Assembly: GCF_002155975.1 (NCBI RefSeq)
Contig: NZ_MUMI01000023.1
Span: 29,253-93,252 of the forward strand
Direction of reading: 5' to 3'
Length of the DNA: 64,000 nucleotides
Origin: Amycolatopsis kentuckyensis
Lineage (GTDB): Bacteria > Actinomycetota > Actinomycetes > Mycobacteriales > Pseudonocardiaceae
The notes under the pieces were generated by a model, which saw nothing but the letters and a program-made list of their open reading frames with translations, made no database searches and was not told where the DNA came from. The position numbers and the translations under genes were made by a program. Positions 53,132 through 62,599 of this stretch are shown piece after piece; position 1 is the stretch's first letter; every line of letters begins with the position of its first letter.

Positions 53132-54165
53132 GGAGTTTCCTCCCGTCCCTGATCAAACTCGGGGTGTTCGCCGTCGTCACGATCCTGTTCACCGGGATCC
53201 TCGCGGCCACCATCGCGAACACCAACTTCGGCGAGACGTCCGGGTATCTGGCGAAGTTCACCGACGCGTCCGGGCTCAAGGAAGGTGACGACGTCCGCAT
53301 CGCCGGCGTCAAGGTCGGCCAGGTCGACACGATCGAGGTGGTCGAAGGGGAACGGAACCTGGCGCAGGTGCGGTTCGACGTCGAGCACGCCTACCGGCTG
53401 CCGGAGACGGTGACCGCGACGATCAAGTACCGCAACCTGGTCGGCCAGCGCTACCTCGCGCTCGGCACCGACGTCCCGGGCGATCGCGCGTTGCCCGAAG
53501 GCGGCACGATCCCGCCGGAGCGCACGAAACCCGCGCTCAACCTGACCGTGCTGTTCAACGGGTTCAAGCCGCTGTTCAAGGCGCTCAGCCCGAAGGACGT
53601 CAACCAGCTGTCGGCCGAGATCATCAGCGTCTTCCAGGGCGAAGGCGGCACGATCACCAGCCTGCTGCGGCACACCGCGTCCCTGACGACGGCGATCGCG
53701 AGCAAGGACCAGGTGATCGGCCAGGTCATCGCCAACCTCAACACCGTGCTCGGCACGGTCAACGCCCACGGCTCGCAGCTCGGCGACCTGATCGAGCAGA
53801 CCCAGAAGCTGGTCAGCGGGCTGGCCGAGCAGCGCAAGCCGATCGGCGACGCGGTCAGCGCACTCGGCGACCTCGCGGTGTCGACCACCGGGCTCCTGGC
53901 CGACGCGCGCCCGGCGCTCAAGGACGACGTCGCCCAGCTCGGCGTGCTCTCGCAGAACCTCGGCGACTCGGGCGTGCTGCTCAACCACCTCCTCGAGGTG
54001 CTGCCGGGCAACCTGCAGAAGTTCACCCGGACCCTGAGCTACGGCAGCTGGTTCAACTACTACCTGTGCGGGATCACCGGCACCATCGGCATTTCCTCGC
54101 TCGACATCACGCTGCCGATCATCCCCATTCCCGGCACTCAGCGCGCGGAGAGGTGTGGTCCGTGA
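53128..54165 (+). CDS. mce4B: Mce4B
   Basis: 345-residue second Mce subunit with N-terminal anchor (about 8-29), Mce domain (about 38-115: VRIAGVKVGQVDTIEVV, NLVGQRYLAL) and helical channel region. The C-terminus has a short hydrophobic segment (LDITLPIIPIPG) and Cys pair around YLCGITG...ERCGP. It overlaps mce4A and mce4C by 4 bases each, so translation is coupled. Confidence 0.92.
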   Translation: MRSFLPSLIKLGVFAVVTILFTGILAATIANTNFGETSGYLAKFTDASGLKEGDDVRIAGVKVGQVDTIEVVEGERNLAQVRFDVEHAYRLPETVTATIKYRNLVGQRYLALGTDVPGDRALPEGGTIPPERTKPALNLTVLFNGFKPLFKALSPKDVNQLSAEIISVFQGEGGTITSLLRHTASLTTAIASKDQVIGQVIANLNTVLGTVNAHGSQLGDLIEQTQKLVSGLAEQRKPIGDAVSALGDLAVSTTGLLADARPALKDDVAQLGVLSQNLGDSGVLLNHLLEVLPGNLQKFTRTLSYGSWFNYYLCGITGTIGISSLDITLPIIPIPGTQRAERCGP

Positions 54166-55193
54166 AGCCGCTGAAGGAACGCAACCAGGCCGCGGTGGGC
54201 GCGGTCGCGCTCGTGCTGATCGTGCTCGTCACGGCCACGACGTACTTCTCCGACCAGCTCCCGTTCTTCGGCAACGGCACGACGTACTCGGCGTACTTCG
54301 GCGAGTCCGCGGGGCTCGCGCCGGACAACGAGGTCGAGGTCGCCGGCGTCAAGGTCGGCACGGTGTCGTCGGTGAAGCTGGCCGGCAAACAGGTCCTGGT
54401 GCGCTTCCGGGTCAAGGACGTCCGCGTCGGGGACGCCACGACGGCGTCCATCGAGATCAAGACGCTGCTCGGGGAGAAGTACCTCGCGCTCGACCCGAAG
54501 GGCAGCGGGGCGCAGGAGCCGAACTCGACCATCCCGCAGGCCCGCACCAGGACGCCGTTCCAGCTGCAGGACGCCTTCGAGCAGCTGTCGACGACGGTCG
54601 GCGACATCGACACGAAGCAGCTCGCCGACAGCTTCAACGCGCTTTCCGACAGCCTCAAGGACAGCCCGCAGTACCTGAAGGACACGCTGACCGGGCTGTC
54701 GTCGCTGGCGAAGACGGTGTCCTCCCGCGACGCCGACCTGCACACGCTGCTGGCCAACACGAGCCAGGTCTCGAAGACGCTGTCCGATCGCAACGCCCAG
54801 CTGCAACGCGTGATCAGCGACGGCAACCTGCTGCTCACCGAACTGCAGAACCGCAAGCAGGCCATCAACGCCCTGCTCACCGGCACCCAGCAGCTTTCGC
54901 AGCAGCTGACCGGGCTCGTCCAGGACAACCGCGACCAGCTCAAGCCGACACTGGAGAAGCTCGGGAAGGTGACCGACATCCTGCAGCGCAACCAGGGCAA
55001 CCTCGACAAGAGCCTGCAGCTGATGGCGCCGTTCGCCCGCGTCGGCGCGAACGCCACCGGCAACGGCCGCTGGTTCGAGGGCTACCTGTGCGGGCTGCTG
55101 CCGCCGACGATCACCGTGGGCGGGCTGCACATCAACCCCGAAGGCTGCACCCCGCCGATCGCGGCGCCGAACCAGGGGGTGGGCCGCCGATGA
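54162..55193 (+). CDS. mce4C: Mce4C
   Basis: 343-residue Mce subunit with anchor (about 11-30), Mce domain (about 37-115: VEVAGVKVGTVSSVKL, TLLGEKYLAL) and a long coiled-coil helical part rich in Leu and Gln. GTG 54162 overlaps the mce4B stop (GTGA) and has GGAGAGGTG upstream; the earlier in-frame start at 54066 would overlap mce4B by 100 bases and lacks the anchor context. Confidence 0.92.
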   Translation: MKPLKERNQAAVGAVALVLIVLVTATTYFSDQLPFFGNGTTYSAYFGESAGLAPDNEVEVAGVKVGTVSSVKLAGKQVLVRFRVKDVRVGDATTASIEIKTLLGEKYLALDPKGSGAQEPNSTIPQARTRTPFQLQDAFEQLSTTVGDIDTKQLADSFNALSDSLKDSPQYLKDTLTGLSSLAKTVSSRDADLHTLLANTSQVSKTLSDRNAQLQRVISDGNLLLTELQNRKQAINALLTGTQQLSQQLTGLVQDNRDQLKPTLEKLGKVTDILQRNQGNLDKSLQLMAPFARVGANATGNGRWFEGYLCGLLPPTITVGGLHINPEGCTPPIAAPNQGVGRR

Positions 55194-56383
55194 CCATCCA
55201 CACCGCCCGCGGCCGCAGCCTGGTGACCTGGCTCGCCTTCGCGTGCATCCTCGCGCTGATCGTCACGGCCGGGCTCTACCTGGTGTTCCGGTCTTCGAAC
55301 GGCACCAAGCTTTCGGCGTACTTCGGCAAGACCGTCGGGCTGTACGCGGGTTCGTCGGTGCGGGTGCTCGGCGTGCCGGTCGGCGAGGTCACCGACGTCA
55401 CGCCCGAGGGTGCCGCGGTCCGCGTGGACATGCGCGTCGACGACGTGGCGCTGCCCGCCGACGTCGGCGCGGTCGTCGTCGCGCCCAGCCTGGTCAGTGA
55501 CCGATACGTCCAGCTGACCCCGGCCTACGACAGCGGGCCGGTGCTCGCGTCGGGGACGGTGCTCGCGAAGGACCGCACGGCCACGCCGGTGGAGCTGGAC
55601 GACCTGTACTCGAGCCTCGACAAGCTGTCGACGGCGCTCGGCCCGAACGGCGCGAACTCCGACGGCGCGCTGTCCGGCGTCCTGGACACCGCGGCGAACA
55701 CGCTGAAGGGCAACGGTGCTTCGCTGAACTCGACCGTCGGGCAGCTGGCCGAGCTCGCGAAGACCCTCGACGGCTCGAAGGACGACCTGTTCTCGACCGT
55801 GCAGAACCTCAACTCCTTCACCGGCGCCCTGGCCCAGAGCGACCAGCAGCTCAACGAGTTCTACGGCCGCGTCGCCGACGTCAGCCGGTTCCTCGCCGCG
55901 GACTCGTCCGAGGTGGGCGCCGCGCTGCAGTCGCTCGGTGGCGCGCTCGGCGACGTCCAGCAGTTCGTCAACGACAACAAGACGGCGCTGGAATCCAATG
56001 TGGACAAGCTGGCGTCGCTGTCGAAGGTGCTCGTCGACCAGCGCGCCGCGCTCGCCGAGGTGCTCGACATCGCGCCGACCGGCGCCACGAACTTCATCAA
56101 CTCCTACGACGCGGCGTCGGGCACCATCGCCGTCCGCGACAACCTGAACGAGCTGACCAACCCGCCGATCCTCACCGTGTGCCGCCTGATCAGCTCGTTC
56201 ACGCCCAAGGAAGTCCCCGACACGCTCGGCGACATCTGCAAGCGGCTGGCGCCGGTGCTGGACGGGGCGTTGAAGCTGCCGACCATCCCGCAGGTGCTCA
56301 ACTCGCTGCAGAACGGGACGCTCCCGCCGTTGCCGCTCCCGCTCGTCGACGTGATGGAACAGCTGTCCGGCGGTGCGAAGTGA
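55190..56383 (+). CDS. mce4D: Mce4D
   Basis: 397-residue Mce subunit. The anchor is at about 13-33 and the Mce domain at about 40-120 (VRVLGVPVGEVTDVT, LVSDRYVQLTPAY). The helical region is followed by a C-terminal domain with two Cys (TVCRLISSF, DICKRL) and a proline-rich end (TLPPLPLPLVDVM). ATG 55190 overlaps the mce4C stop; overlapping GTGA with mce4E follows. Confidence 0.92.
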   Translation: MTIHTARGRSLVTWLAFACILALIVTAGLYLVFRSSNGTKLSAYFGKTVGLYAGSSVRVLGVPVGEVTDVTPEGAAVRVDMRVDDVALPADVGAVVVAPSLVSDRYVQLTPAYDSGPVLASGTVLAKDRTATPVELDDLYSSLDKLSTALGPNGANSDGALSGVLDTAANTLKGNGASLNSTVGQLAELAKTLDGSKDDLFSTVQNLNSFTGALAQSDQQLNEFYGRVADVSRFLAADSSEVGAALQSLGGALGDVQQFVNDNKTALESNVDKLASLSKVLVDQRAALAEVLDIAPTGATNFINSYDAASGTIAVRDNLNELTNPPILTVCRLISSFTPKEVPDTLGDICKRLAPVLDGALKLPTIPQVLNSLQNGTLPPLPLPLVDVMEQLSGGAK

Positions 56384-57534
56384 AGGGGCGCAGGCGGATC
56401 GCCGGCGTGCTGGCCGGGGTGCTCGTGCTGGCCGGCTGCAGTGACGGCGGGTTCAACGGCCTCTACGGCACGCCGCTGCCGGGCGGCGCCGACGTCGGCG
56501 ATCACCCGTACCACGTCACCGCGCTGTTCACCGACGTGCTCGACCTGGTGCCGCAGTCCAGCGTCAAGGTCAACGACGTCGCGGTCGGGCGGGTCGACAA
56601 GATCACCCTGACGCCGGACACGCGCTCGGCGCTGGTGGCGATGACCGTCAACGGCGACATCACGCTGCCCGCCAACGCCCGCGCCGAGCTGAAGCAGTCT
56701 TCGCTGCTGGGGGAGAAGTTCGTCGAGCTGAGCGTGCCCACGGCCGAGCCGGCGGCCGGCCGCCTCGGCGACGGCGCGCAGATCCCGCTCGGGCGGACCA
56801 ACCGCAACCCCGAGGTCGAGGAGGTGCTCGGCGCGCTGTCCCTGCTGCTCAACGGCGGCGGCGTCGAGCAGATCCAGAAGATCAGCCACGAGCTCAACGA
56901 CGCGCTGTCCGGCAACGAGCCGGAGATCCGCGCGCTGCTGTCCCGGGTGGACGAACTGGCCACCCAGCTCGACGGGCACAAGACCGAAATCCTGCGGGCG
57001 ATCGACGGCCTGGCGAAGCTGTCCCGCACGCTGACCGGCCAGACGCAGAACCTGACGAATGCGCTCGACGACCTGGCGCCGGGCCTGAAGGTCGTCACGG
57101 ACCAGCGTGACCAGCTCGTGGGCATGCTGAACGCGCTGAACACGCTGTCGGGGGTCGCGGTGGACACCGTGACGAAGAGCCGGGACCAGCTCGTCGCGAA
57201 CCTCAAGGCACTGCAGCCGACGTTGACCAAGCTCGGCGAGGCCGGTGCCAACCTGCCGAACGCGCTGCAGATCCTGTTGACGTACCCGTTCCCCGACTAC
57301 GCGGGCAACGTGATCAAGGGCGACTACGCGAACGTCGAGGCGAACGTGAACCTCGACCTGGACGTGCTGATTTCGAACTTCGCGAACTCGTCGCAGCCGC
57401 CGATCGCGCTGCCGTCCGGGCAGTCTTCCGCGGTCGCGCCACCGCTGCCGCTGCCCGACCTGGGCTCGGCCCCGCAGGTGGCCGGTCCCGGCCTGCTGGG
57501 CGGCCTGCTCGGCCTGATCGGGGGCGGCCGGTGA
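56380..57534 (+). CDS. mce4E: Mce4E lipoprotein
   Basis: 384-residue Mce subunit of the LprN type. It is a lipoprotein: the N-terminus has basic residues, a hydrophobic core and lipobox LAGC with the acylated Cys at residue 19. The Mce domain (about 45-120: VKVNDVAVGRVDKITL, SSLLGEKFVELS) and helical region follow. GTG 56380 overlaps the mce4D stop. In mce operons the E gene is normally the lipoprotein, so this agrees with the standard order. Confidence 0.93.
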   Translation: MKGRRRIAGVLAGVLVLAGCSDGGFNGLYGTPLPGGADVGDHPYHVTALFTDVLDLVPQSSVKVNDVAVGRVDKITLTPDTRSALVAMTVNGDITLPANARAELKQSSLLGEKFVELSVPTAEPAAGRLGDGAQIPLGRTNRNPEVEEVLGALSLLLNGGGVEQIQKISHELNDALSGNEPEIRALLSRVDELATQLDGHKTEILRAIDGLAKLSRTLTGQTQNLTNALDDLAPGLKVVTDQRDQLVGMLNALNTLSGVAVDTVTKSRDQLVANLKALQPTLTKLGEAGANLPNALQILLTYPFPDYAGNVIKGDYANVEANVNLDLDVLISNFANSSQPPIALPSGQSSAVAPPLPLPDLGSAPQVAGPGLLGGLLGLIGGGR

Positions 57535-58760
57535 CCCGCAAGATCCGCATCCAGCTGTTCGCCTTCGTCGTCATCGCGGTGGTTTCGGTCGTCTACGCCG
57601 GCGGCCGGTACGCCGGGCTGGACCGGTTGTTCGGCAACCGCGGCTACGTCGTCACGGCGCAGCTGACCGACTCCGGCGGCATCTTCGTCAACTCCGAAGT
57701 CGCCTACCGCGGGGTCACGGTCGGCCGGGTCACGTCGATGACGCTCACCGAGCACGGCGTCGACGTCGCCCTCGACATCGACGCGGGCGCCCCGGACATC
57801 CCGGCCGACGCGCACGCGCAGGTGGCGAACCGGTCGGCGGTGGGGGAGCAGTTCGTGGACCTGCTCCCCGCAACCAACGGCGGCCCGTACCTGAAGGACG
57901 GCTCGGTGATCACGGCGGACAAGACGTCGTTGCCGCCGTCGCCGGACACGGTGCTCACGCACCTCGACGACCTCGTGGCGAGCGTGCACCCGGAGTCGCT
58001 GCGGACGGTCGTCGACGAGACGTACAACGCGTTCGCCGGGGCGGGCCCGGAGCTGCAGCAGCTCCTCGACAGCACGGGATCGCTGACGGCGGTAGCCGCG
58101 CAGTACGTGCCGCAGACGCAGGGGCTGCTGGCGAACTCGCGGATCGTCCTCGGCACCCAGGAGCGCCAGGCGGCGAACATCACGGACTTCGCCTCCGGGC
58201 TGCGGACGATCGCGGGTCAGCTGAAGAAGTCCGATCCGGACCTGCGGCGGGTGATCGCGCAGGCGCCGCAGCTGAGCCGGCAGATCAGCGACGTACTGGC
58301 GGCGTCGGGCACGGACCTGGGTGTGCTGTTCGCCAACCTGCTGACCACGGCGCAGATCACGACGTCCCGGAAGGACTCGATCGAGGAGCTGCTGGTCGCG
58401 TACCCGATCATTTCGGCGTTCTCGCCGTCGACGTCCCCGGACGGCACCGGTCACCTGGGCGTGGTGTTCAACTTCTTCGACCCGGCTTCGTGCACGAAGG
58501 GGTACGAGGGGACGAAGCAGCGTCCCGCGAACGACGAGACCGAAGCGCCGGTGAACATGAACGCTTACTGCGCCGAGCCGCCCGGTAGCCCGACCGGGGT
58601 GCGCGGGGCGCAGAACGCGCCTTACGCGGGCAAGCCGCCCGCGATTCCCGCGGCTACCCAGCAGCAGGCTTCTTCGGCGCCGCAACAGCTTCCGGGGATG
58701 CTGAGCCTGCTGACCGGGCCGTCCGCGGGCGGGCTCGGCCGGTTGCTGGGCACGCCGTGA
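57531..58760 (+). CDS. mce4F: Mce4F
   Basis: 409-residue last Mce subunit with anchor (about 5-24), Mce domain (about 42-118: VAYRGVTVGRVTSMTL, SAVGEQFVDLLPA), helical region and a C-terminal extension with Cys residues (PASCTKGYEG, NAYCAEPPG) and a Pro/Ala/Gln-rich tail. GTG 57531 overlaps mce4E; its stop overlaps the next Mce-associated gene by 4 bases. Confidence 0.92.
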   Translation: MTRKIRIQLFAFVVIAVVSVVYAGGRYAGLDRLFGNRGYVVTAQLTDSGGIFVNSEVAYRGVTVGRVTSMTLTEHGVDVALDIDAGAPDIPADAHAQVANRSAVGEQFVDLLPATNGGPYLKDGSVITADKTSLPPSPDTVLTHLDDLVASVHPESLRTVVDETYNAFAGAGPELQQLLDSTGSLTAVAAQYVPQTQGLLANSRIVLGTQERQAANITDFASGLRTIAGQLKKSDPDLRRVIAQAPQLSRQISDVLAASGTDLGVLFANLLTTAQITTSRKDSIEELLVAYPIISAFSPSTSPDGTGHLGVVFNFFDPASCTKGYEGTKQRPANDETEAPVNMNAYCAEPPGSPTGVRGAQNAPYAGKPPAIPAATQQQASSAPQQLPGMLSLLTGPSAGGLGRLLGTP

Positions 58761-59245
58761 AGCTGCGTCTCCTGGTGGTGCTCGCGGTCCTGTCGGTGCT
58801 GGCGGCGGCGTTCTCGGGCTGGTCCTGGTGGCGCGCGGCCGCCGACGACTCCTTCGCCCGCGGCCGCGAGCGCGACGCGGTGCTCGCCGCGGCGGGCCCC
58901 CAGCTGGTCACGCTGAACACGATCGACTACCGCACGGCGGCGGCGGACGTGGACCGCTGGATCGCGGCGTCGACCGGCCAGTACGGAAAGGACCTGGCGG
59001 GCGACCGCCAGCTGCAGATCGACCGGGCTGTTTCCGCTCGCACGGTGTCATCGGCCTCGCTGGTCCAGGCGGCGGTGACGGAGATCGACCCGTCACGGGG
59101 GTCCGCGCGCCTCTTGGCGGTGCTGGACGTCCGCGTGTCGACGGGAGGCGGCGCTGTTACGCCGCGTCTCAACCGCCTGACGGTGGACGTGTCCCGCTCC
59201 CCATCGGGTTGGAAGGTAGCGGGAGTCCAGGCGGCGGGCTCGTGA
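58757..59245 (+). CDS. Mce-associated membrane protein 1
   Basis: 162-residue protein with one N-terminal transmembrane helix (about 5-25, LVVLAVLSVLAAAFSGWSWW) and a compact extracytoplasmic domain similar to Mas proteins, which stabilise Mce complexes. GTG 58757 overlaps the mce4F stop. It corresponds in position to Rv3493c. Confidence 0.88.
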   Translation: MKLRLLVVLAVLSVLAAAFSGWSWWRAAADDSFARGRERDAVLAAAGPQLVTLNTIDYRTAAADVDRWIAASTGQYGKDLAGDRQLQIDRAVSARTVSSASLVQAAVTEIDPSRGSARLLAVLDVRVSTGGGAVTPRLNRLTVDVSRSPSGWKVAGVQAAGS

Positions 59246-59724
59246 ACCGGGTACTGGTGCTGGTGGTGGCGCTGGCGGTGGGCTGCACGGCGTGGTTCGG
59301 CATCGAGGCGGCTTCGCTTTCCCCGGGCGACAACCAGGCGTTGGTCGACTTGCCGGCCACTGCCGAGGTTTCGTCATCGGTGAGCGACGCGGTCAAGGCG
59401 GTGTTCTCGTACGACTACGCGAACCTGGCCCGCACCGAGCGGGCGGCTGCGGAGGTCCTGACGGGGGACGCGGTCCGGCAGTACCAGACACAGTTCGCTT
59501 CGGCCCGAACGCGGGCGGCATCGGAGAAGCTGACCCGGACGACAACGGTCCGGGCGGTGGGGGTGCGGTCGTTGCGCGGGGACTCGGCGGATCTGCTCCT
59601 GTTCCTGGACCAGCAGACGGTGGCGCAAGGCGGGGGAGCGCCGACGTCCTCGGTGGCCCAGCTGGCGGTGACGGCGAAGCGGATCGACGGCCGCTGGAAG
59701 CTGGCCACGTTGACGGCGCTCTAG
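59242..59724 (+). CDS. Mce-associated membrane protein 2
   Basis: 160-residue protein with one N-terminal transmembrane helix (about 4-24) and an extracytoplasmic domain of the same NTF2-like type as its neighbour (VKAVFSYDYANLARTERAA, RTTTVRAVGVRSL). GTG 59242 overlaps the upstream gene. It corresponds to Rv3492c and closes the mce4 run. Its stop is shared with the convergent gene as CTAG. Confidence 0.88.
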   Translation: MNRVLVLVVALAVGCTAWFGIEAASLSPGDNQALVDLPATAEVSSSVSDAVKAVFSYDYANLARTERAAAEVLTGDAVRQYQTQFASARTRAASEKLTRTTTVRAVGVRSLRGDSADLLLFLDQQTVAQGGGAPTSSVAQLAVTAKRIDGRWKLATLTAL

Positions 59725-60200
59725 CCGTCCCACACAGCCGCGCCCTGGCGGAGGACCTCCACATCGGACGGCCCTTCCACCGGCCACAGCTCCACCACGT
59801 ACCGGTAGTGCTCCCCGAACTCGTGCTCGTTCCAAGTCGCCGGGGGCGGATCGGCCGGCACGTACGAAACCCGGGCCCGGTACAACCCCGGCAGCACCGA
59901 AAAGAACTTCTCCTGCGAGGGGTAGTCGGCGGGCCCGGAAATCACCAGCCGGCCGCTCGGAACCGGAAGATCCGCTTCCACCACGTGCTCGGCGTCGGGC
60001 CACAGCGCAGGCGCCGAGGGCACCAGTGTCACCGAAGACTCGACCACGTCCGACCGCGCCGTCGCGATCGCCAGGCCCGCGGGCTCCACCCCGATCCGGT
60101 GATGTTCCACCGCGGCCGATGTCCAGCCGCTGCCCGTCAAGCGGGACCGGGAGTCCCGCACGGAGAACTGGCGCTGGTCGGCGTGGACTACGAGGTGCAC
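59721..60200 (-). CDS. hypothetical protein
   Basis: 159-residue soluble protein with no recognised domain. It is beta-rich with aromatic and proline content (AEHVVEADLPVPSGRLVISGP, FFSVLPGLYRARVSYVPADPP, HYRYVVELWPVEGPSDVEVL). GTG 60200 follows TAGGGT by 7 bases, so a leaderless message is possible. It is divergent from the aminotransferase and converges on the mce4 run in a shared CTAG. Confidence 0.75.
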   Translation of the reverse strand: MHLVVHADQRQFSVRDSRSRLTGSGWTSAAVEHHRIGVEPAGLAIATARSDVVESSVTLVPSAPALWPDAEHVVEADLPVPSGRLVISGPADYPSQEKFFSVLPGLYRARVSYVPADPPPATWNEHEFGEHYRYVVELWPVEGPSDVEVLRQGAAVWDG

Positions 60201-60263
60201 ACGAACCACCCTAGCCAGGACCCGCCCCGAAATGGTATCGACGGCGGGTTTAGCGTTGAGGCC

Positions 60264-61505
60264 ATGACCACTGCTTCCGTCGACGTCGACACGGCCCGCA
60301 GCGACTACGCGGCCCTGGTCGGCCGAGGCCTCTCCCTGGACATCACCCGCGGCAAGCCGTCCCCCGAGCAGCTCGACCTCTCGAACGCGCTGCTCTCCCT
60401 CCCGGGCGACGGCACCTTCAATGCCGAGGACGGCACCGACGTCCGCAACTACGGCGGCCTCAACGGCCTGCCGGAGCTGCGTCGCATCTTCGCCCCCGCG
60501 CTGCAGGTGCCGGCCGGGCAGCTGCTCGCCGCCGGCAACTCGAGCCTCGAGCTGATGCACGACGCCGTCGTCCAGGCGCTGCTGAGCAAGCTGCCCGGGG
60601 CCGAGCGCCGCTGGGCCGACGAGCCGCAGGTGAAGTTCCTCGCCCCCGTCCCGGGCTACGACCGCCACTTCGCGCTCACCGAGCGCTTCGGCATCGAGCT
60701 CGTCCCGGTCGACATGACCGACGAGGGCCCCGACATGGACGTCGTCGAGACGCTGGTCGCCGAGGACGCGAGCGTCAAGGGCATCTGGTGCGTCCCCAAG
60801 TACAGCAACCCCACCGGGGTCACGTTCAGTGACGACGTCGTGCGGCGGCTCGCCACCATGCGCACCGCGGCGCCGGACTTCCGGATCTTCTGGGACAACG
60901 CCTACGCCGTGCACCACCTCACCGACGACGAGCCGGCGCTGGCCGACGTCCTGGCCCTGGCCACCGAGGCCGGCCACGCCGACCGCGTCTTCGTCTTCGG
61001 CTCCACCTCGAAGATCACCCTCGCCGGCGCCGGTGTCGGCTTCTTCGGCGCCTCCGAGGCCAACCTCGCCTGGTGGACCGGCAACACCGGCAAGCGCACC
61101 ATCGGCCCGGACAAGGTCAACCAGCTGCGCCACGCCCACTTCCTGAAGGACGAGGACGGCGTCCGCGCCCACATGCGCAAGCACGCCGGGATCATCGGCC
61201 CGAAGTTCGCGGCCGTCGACCGCATCCTCTCCGAGGAGCTGGCCGACCTCGCTTCCTGGACCAAGCCGACCGGCGGGTACTTCATCACGCTGACCGTCCC
61301 GCAGGGCACCGCGAAGGAGGTCGTGCGGCTGGCGAAGGAGGCCGGTGTCGCGCTGACCCCCGCCGGGGCGACCCACCCGCACGGCAACGACCCGGCCGAC
61401 GCCGTGATCCGGATCGCGCCGACCTTCCCGAAGCTCGAAGAGGTCGAGGAGGCCGTCCGCGCTCTCGCCGTGTGCGTCCGGCTCGCGGTCGCGCAGCGCG
61501 GCTGA
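60264..61505 (+). CDS. aspartate aminotransferase, Rv3722c (AspC) type
   Basis: 413-residue fold-type I transaminase closely matching Rv3722c, the main aspartate aminotransferase of M. tuberculosis. The N-terminal LTRGKPSPEQLDLSN-like block, RNYGGLNGLPELRRIF, PVPGYDRHFA, PKYSNPTGVTFS, DNAYAVHHL and PLP-lysine motif STSKITLAG are all conserved, as is IGPDKVNQLRHAHF. It transfers the amino group between glutamate and oxaloacetate and so feeds aspartate metabolism. ATG 60264 follows TAGCGT (60251-60256) by 7 bases, implying a leaderless transcript. Confidence 0.95.
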   Translation: MTTASVDVDTARSDYAALVGRGLSLDITRGKPSPEQLDLSNALLSLPGDGTFNAEDGTDVRNYGGLNGLPELRRIFAPALQVPAGQLLAAGNSSLELMHDAVVQALLSKLPGAERRWADEPQVKFLAPVPGYDRHFALTERFGIELVPVDMTDEGPDMDVVETLVAEDASVKGIWCVPKYSNPTGVTFSDDVVRRLATMRTAAPDFRIFWDNAYAVHHLTDDEPALADVLALATEAGHADRVFVFGSTSKITLAGAGVGFFGASEANLAWWTGNTGKRTIGPDKVNQLRHAHFLKDEDGVRAHMRKHAGIIGPKFAAVDRILSEELADLASWTKPTGGYFITLTVPQGTAKEVVRLAKEAGVALTPAGATHPHGNDPADAVIRIAPTFPKLEEVEEAVRALAVCVRLAVAQRG

Positions 61506-61542
61506 CCTGGGCAAACGCAAGTCGATCAAAATTTTTCCCGTT

Positions 61543-61573
61543 TTGACCGAGCCGGGGGACGCCCAGGTACGTA
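61543..61573 (+). promoter_or_regulatory. possible promoter of the ferritin-like gene
   Basis: TTGACC at 61543-61548 and TACGTA at 61568-61573 are separated by 19 bases, longer than ideal. The upstream stretch from 61530 is unusually A/T-rich for this genome (AAAATTTTT), as at many promoters. A message starting near 61580 would have a 42-base leader. Confidence 0.35.
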
Positions 61574-61621
61574 TGACCGGTGGGTGAGGTGGACGAACTC
61601 GTCACGAGAGGACGTCCCCCG

Positions 61622-62596
61622 GTGTTCGGAAAACGCTACACAGAGCAGCTGATCGAGCGCAGCGCGGAGAACGCGACCGACCGCCGCCGCTTCCTCAAGG
61701 CTGCGGGAGCGGCGGGACTCGGCGTCGCGGGTGCCGGTGCGCTCGGCACGGCGCTGTCGCTGGGCCTCGGCTCGGCCGGTGCCACATCGCAATACGGGGA
61801 ACAGGGAGGTGACAAGGCGAAGGAGGCGGCGAGCGACGCCGCCGTGCTGAACTTCGCGTTGAACCTCGAGTACCTCGAGGCGAACCTGTACTCGTTCGCC
61901 GCGTACGGCTACGGGCTGAACGAGAAGTACGTCAACGGCGTCGGCAACCTCGGGAAGGTCTCCGGCGGCCACGGCGTCAAGTTCAAGAGCGAGCACACGA
62001 AGCAGATCGTCCAGGAGATCGCCGGCGACGAGGTCGCCCACGTGAACTTCCTGCGCAAGGCGCTGGACAAGGCCGCCGTCGCGCAGCCGGAGATCGACTT
62101 CCAGAACAGCTTCACCGCGGCCATGCAGGCCGCGGGGGTGATCAAGCAGGGCCAGACGTTCGACCCGTTCGGCAGCGAGAACAACTTCCTGCTCGCCGCC
62201 TACCTGTTCGAAGACGTCGGCGTGTCGGCCTACAAGGGCGCGGCGCCGCTGGTGAACAACAAGACGTTCCTCGACGCGGCGGCGGGCATCCTCGCGGTCG
62301 AGGCGTACCACGCGGGCATCATCCGCTCGGCGCTGTTCGAGCGCGGCCTCGGCGACATCACGAACAAGATGTCCGACGCCCGCGACAGCCTCGACGGCAA
62401 GGCCGACGACGACGAAGGCGTGATCAAGGACGGCAAGGCGAACCTCGTCCCGACCGACGCCAACGGCATCGCGTTCGGGCGCTCCGCCGAGCGCGTGCTC
62501 AACATCGCCTACCTCAACCCGGACAAGGTGTCCTCGGGCGGCTTCTACCCGCGCGGCCTGAACGGCGACATCGCCACCAGCGGTGCGAAGGAGTAG
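61622..62596 (+). CDS. Tat-exported ferritin-like domain protein
   Basis: 324-residue protein. The N-terminus carries a twin-arginine signal (DRRRFLKAAGAAGLGVAGAGA) that would export it folded. The following domain has ferritin-like four-helix patterns with Glu and His ligands (LNLEYLEANLYSFAAYG, QEIAGDEVAHVNFLRKAL, AAGILAVEAYHAGIIRSALFE). This could bind two metal ions, though the ligands have not been proved. Homologues in actinobacteria are common but their reaction is unknown. GTG 61622 is used; in-frame GTGs at 61580 and 61589 would add residues before the signal and have weaker support. A strong hairpin follows. Confidence 0.85.
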   Translation: MFGKRYTEQLIERSAENATDRRRFLKAAGAAGLGVAGAGALGTALSLGLGSAGATSQYGEQGGDKAKEAASDAAVLNFALNLEYLEANLYSFAAYGYGLNEKYVNGVGNLGKVSGGHGVKFKSEHTKQIVQEIAGDEVAHVNFLRKALDKAAVAQPEIDFQNSFTAAMQAAGVIKQGQTFDPFGSENNFLLAAYLFEDVGVSAYKGAAPLVNNKTFLDAAAGILAVEAYHAGIIRSALFERGLGDITNKMSDARDSLDGKADDDEGVIKDGKANLVPTDANGIAFGRSAERVLNIAYLNPDKVSSGGFYPRGLNGDIATSGAKE

Positions 62597-62599
62597 GCA

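Noticed and set aside
45890..59724. mce1-type or other mce operon
   Set aside because: The flanking fadE26/fadE27, fdxD and hsd4A-like genes and the KstR-type palindrome identify it as mce4-type.
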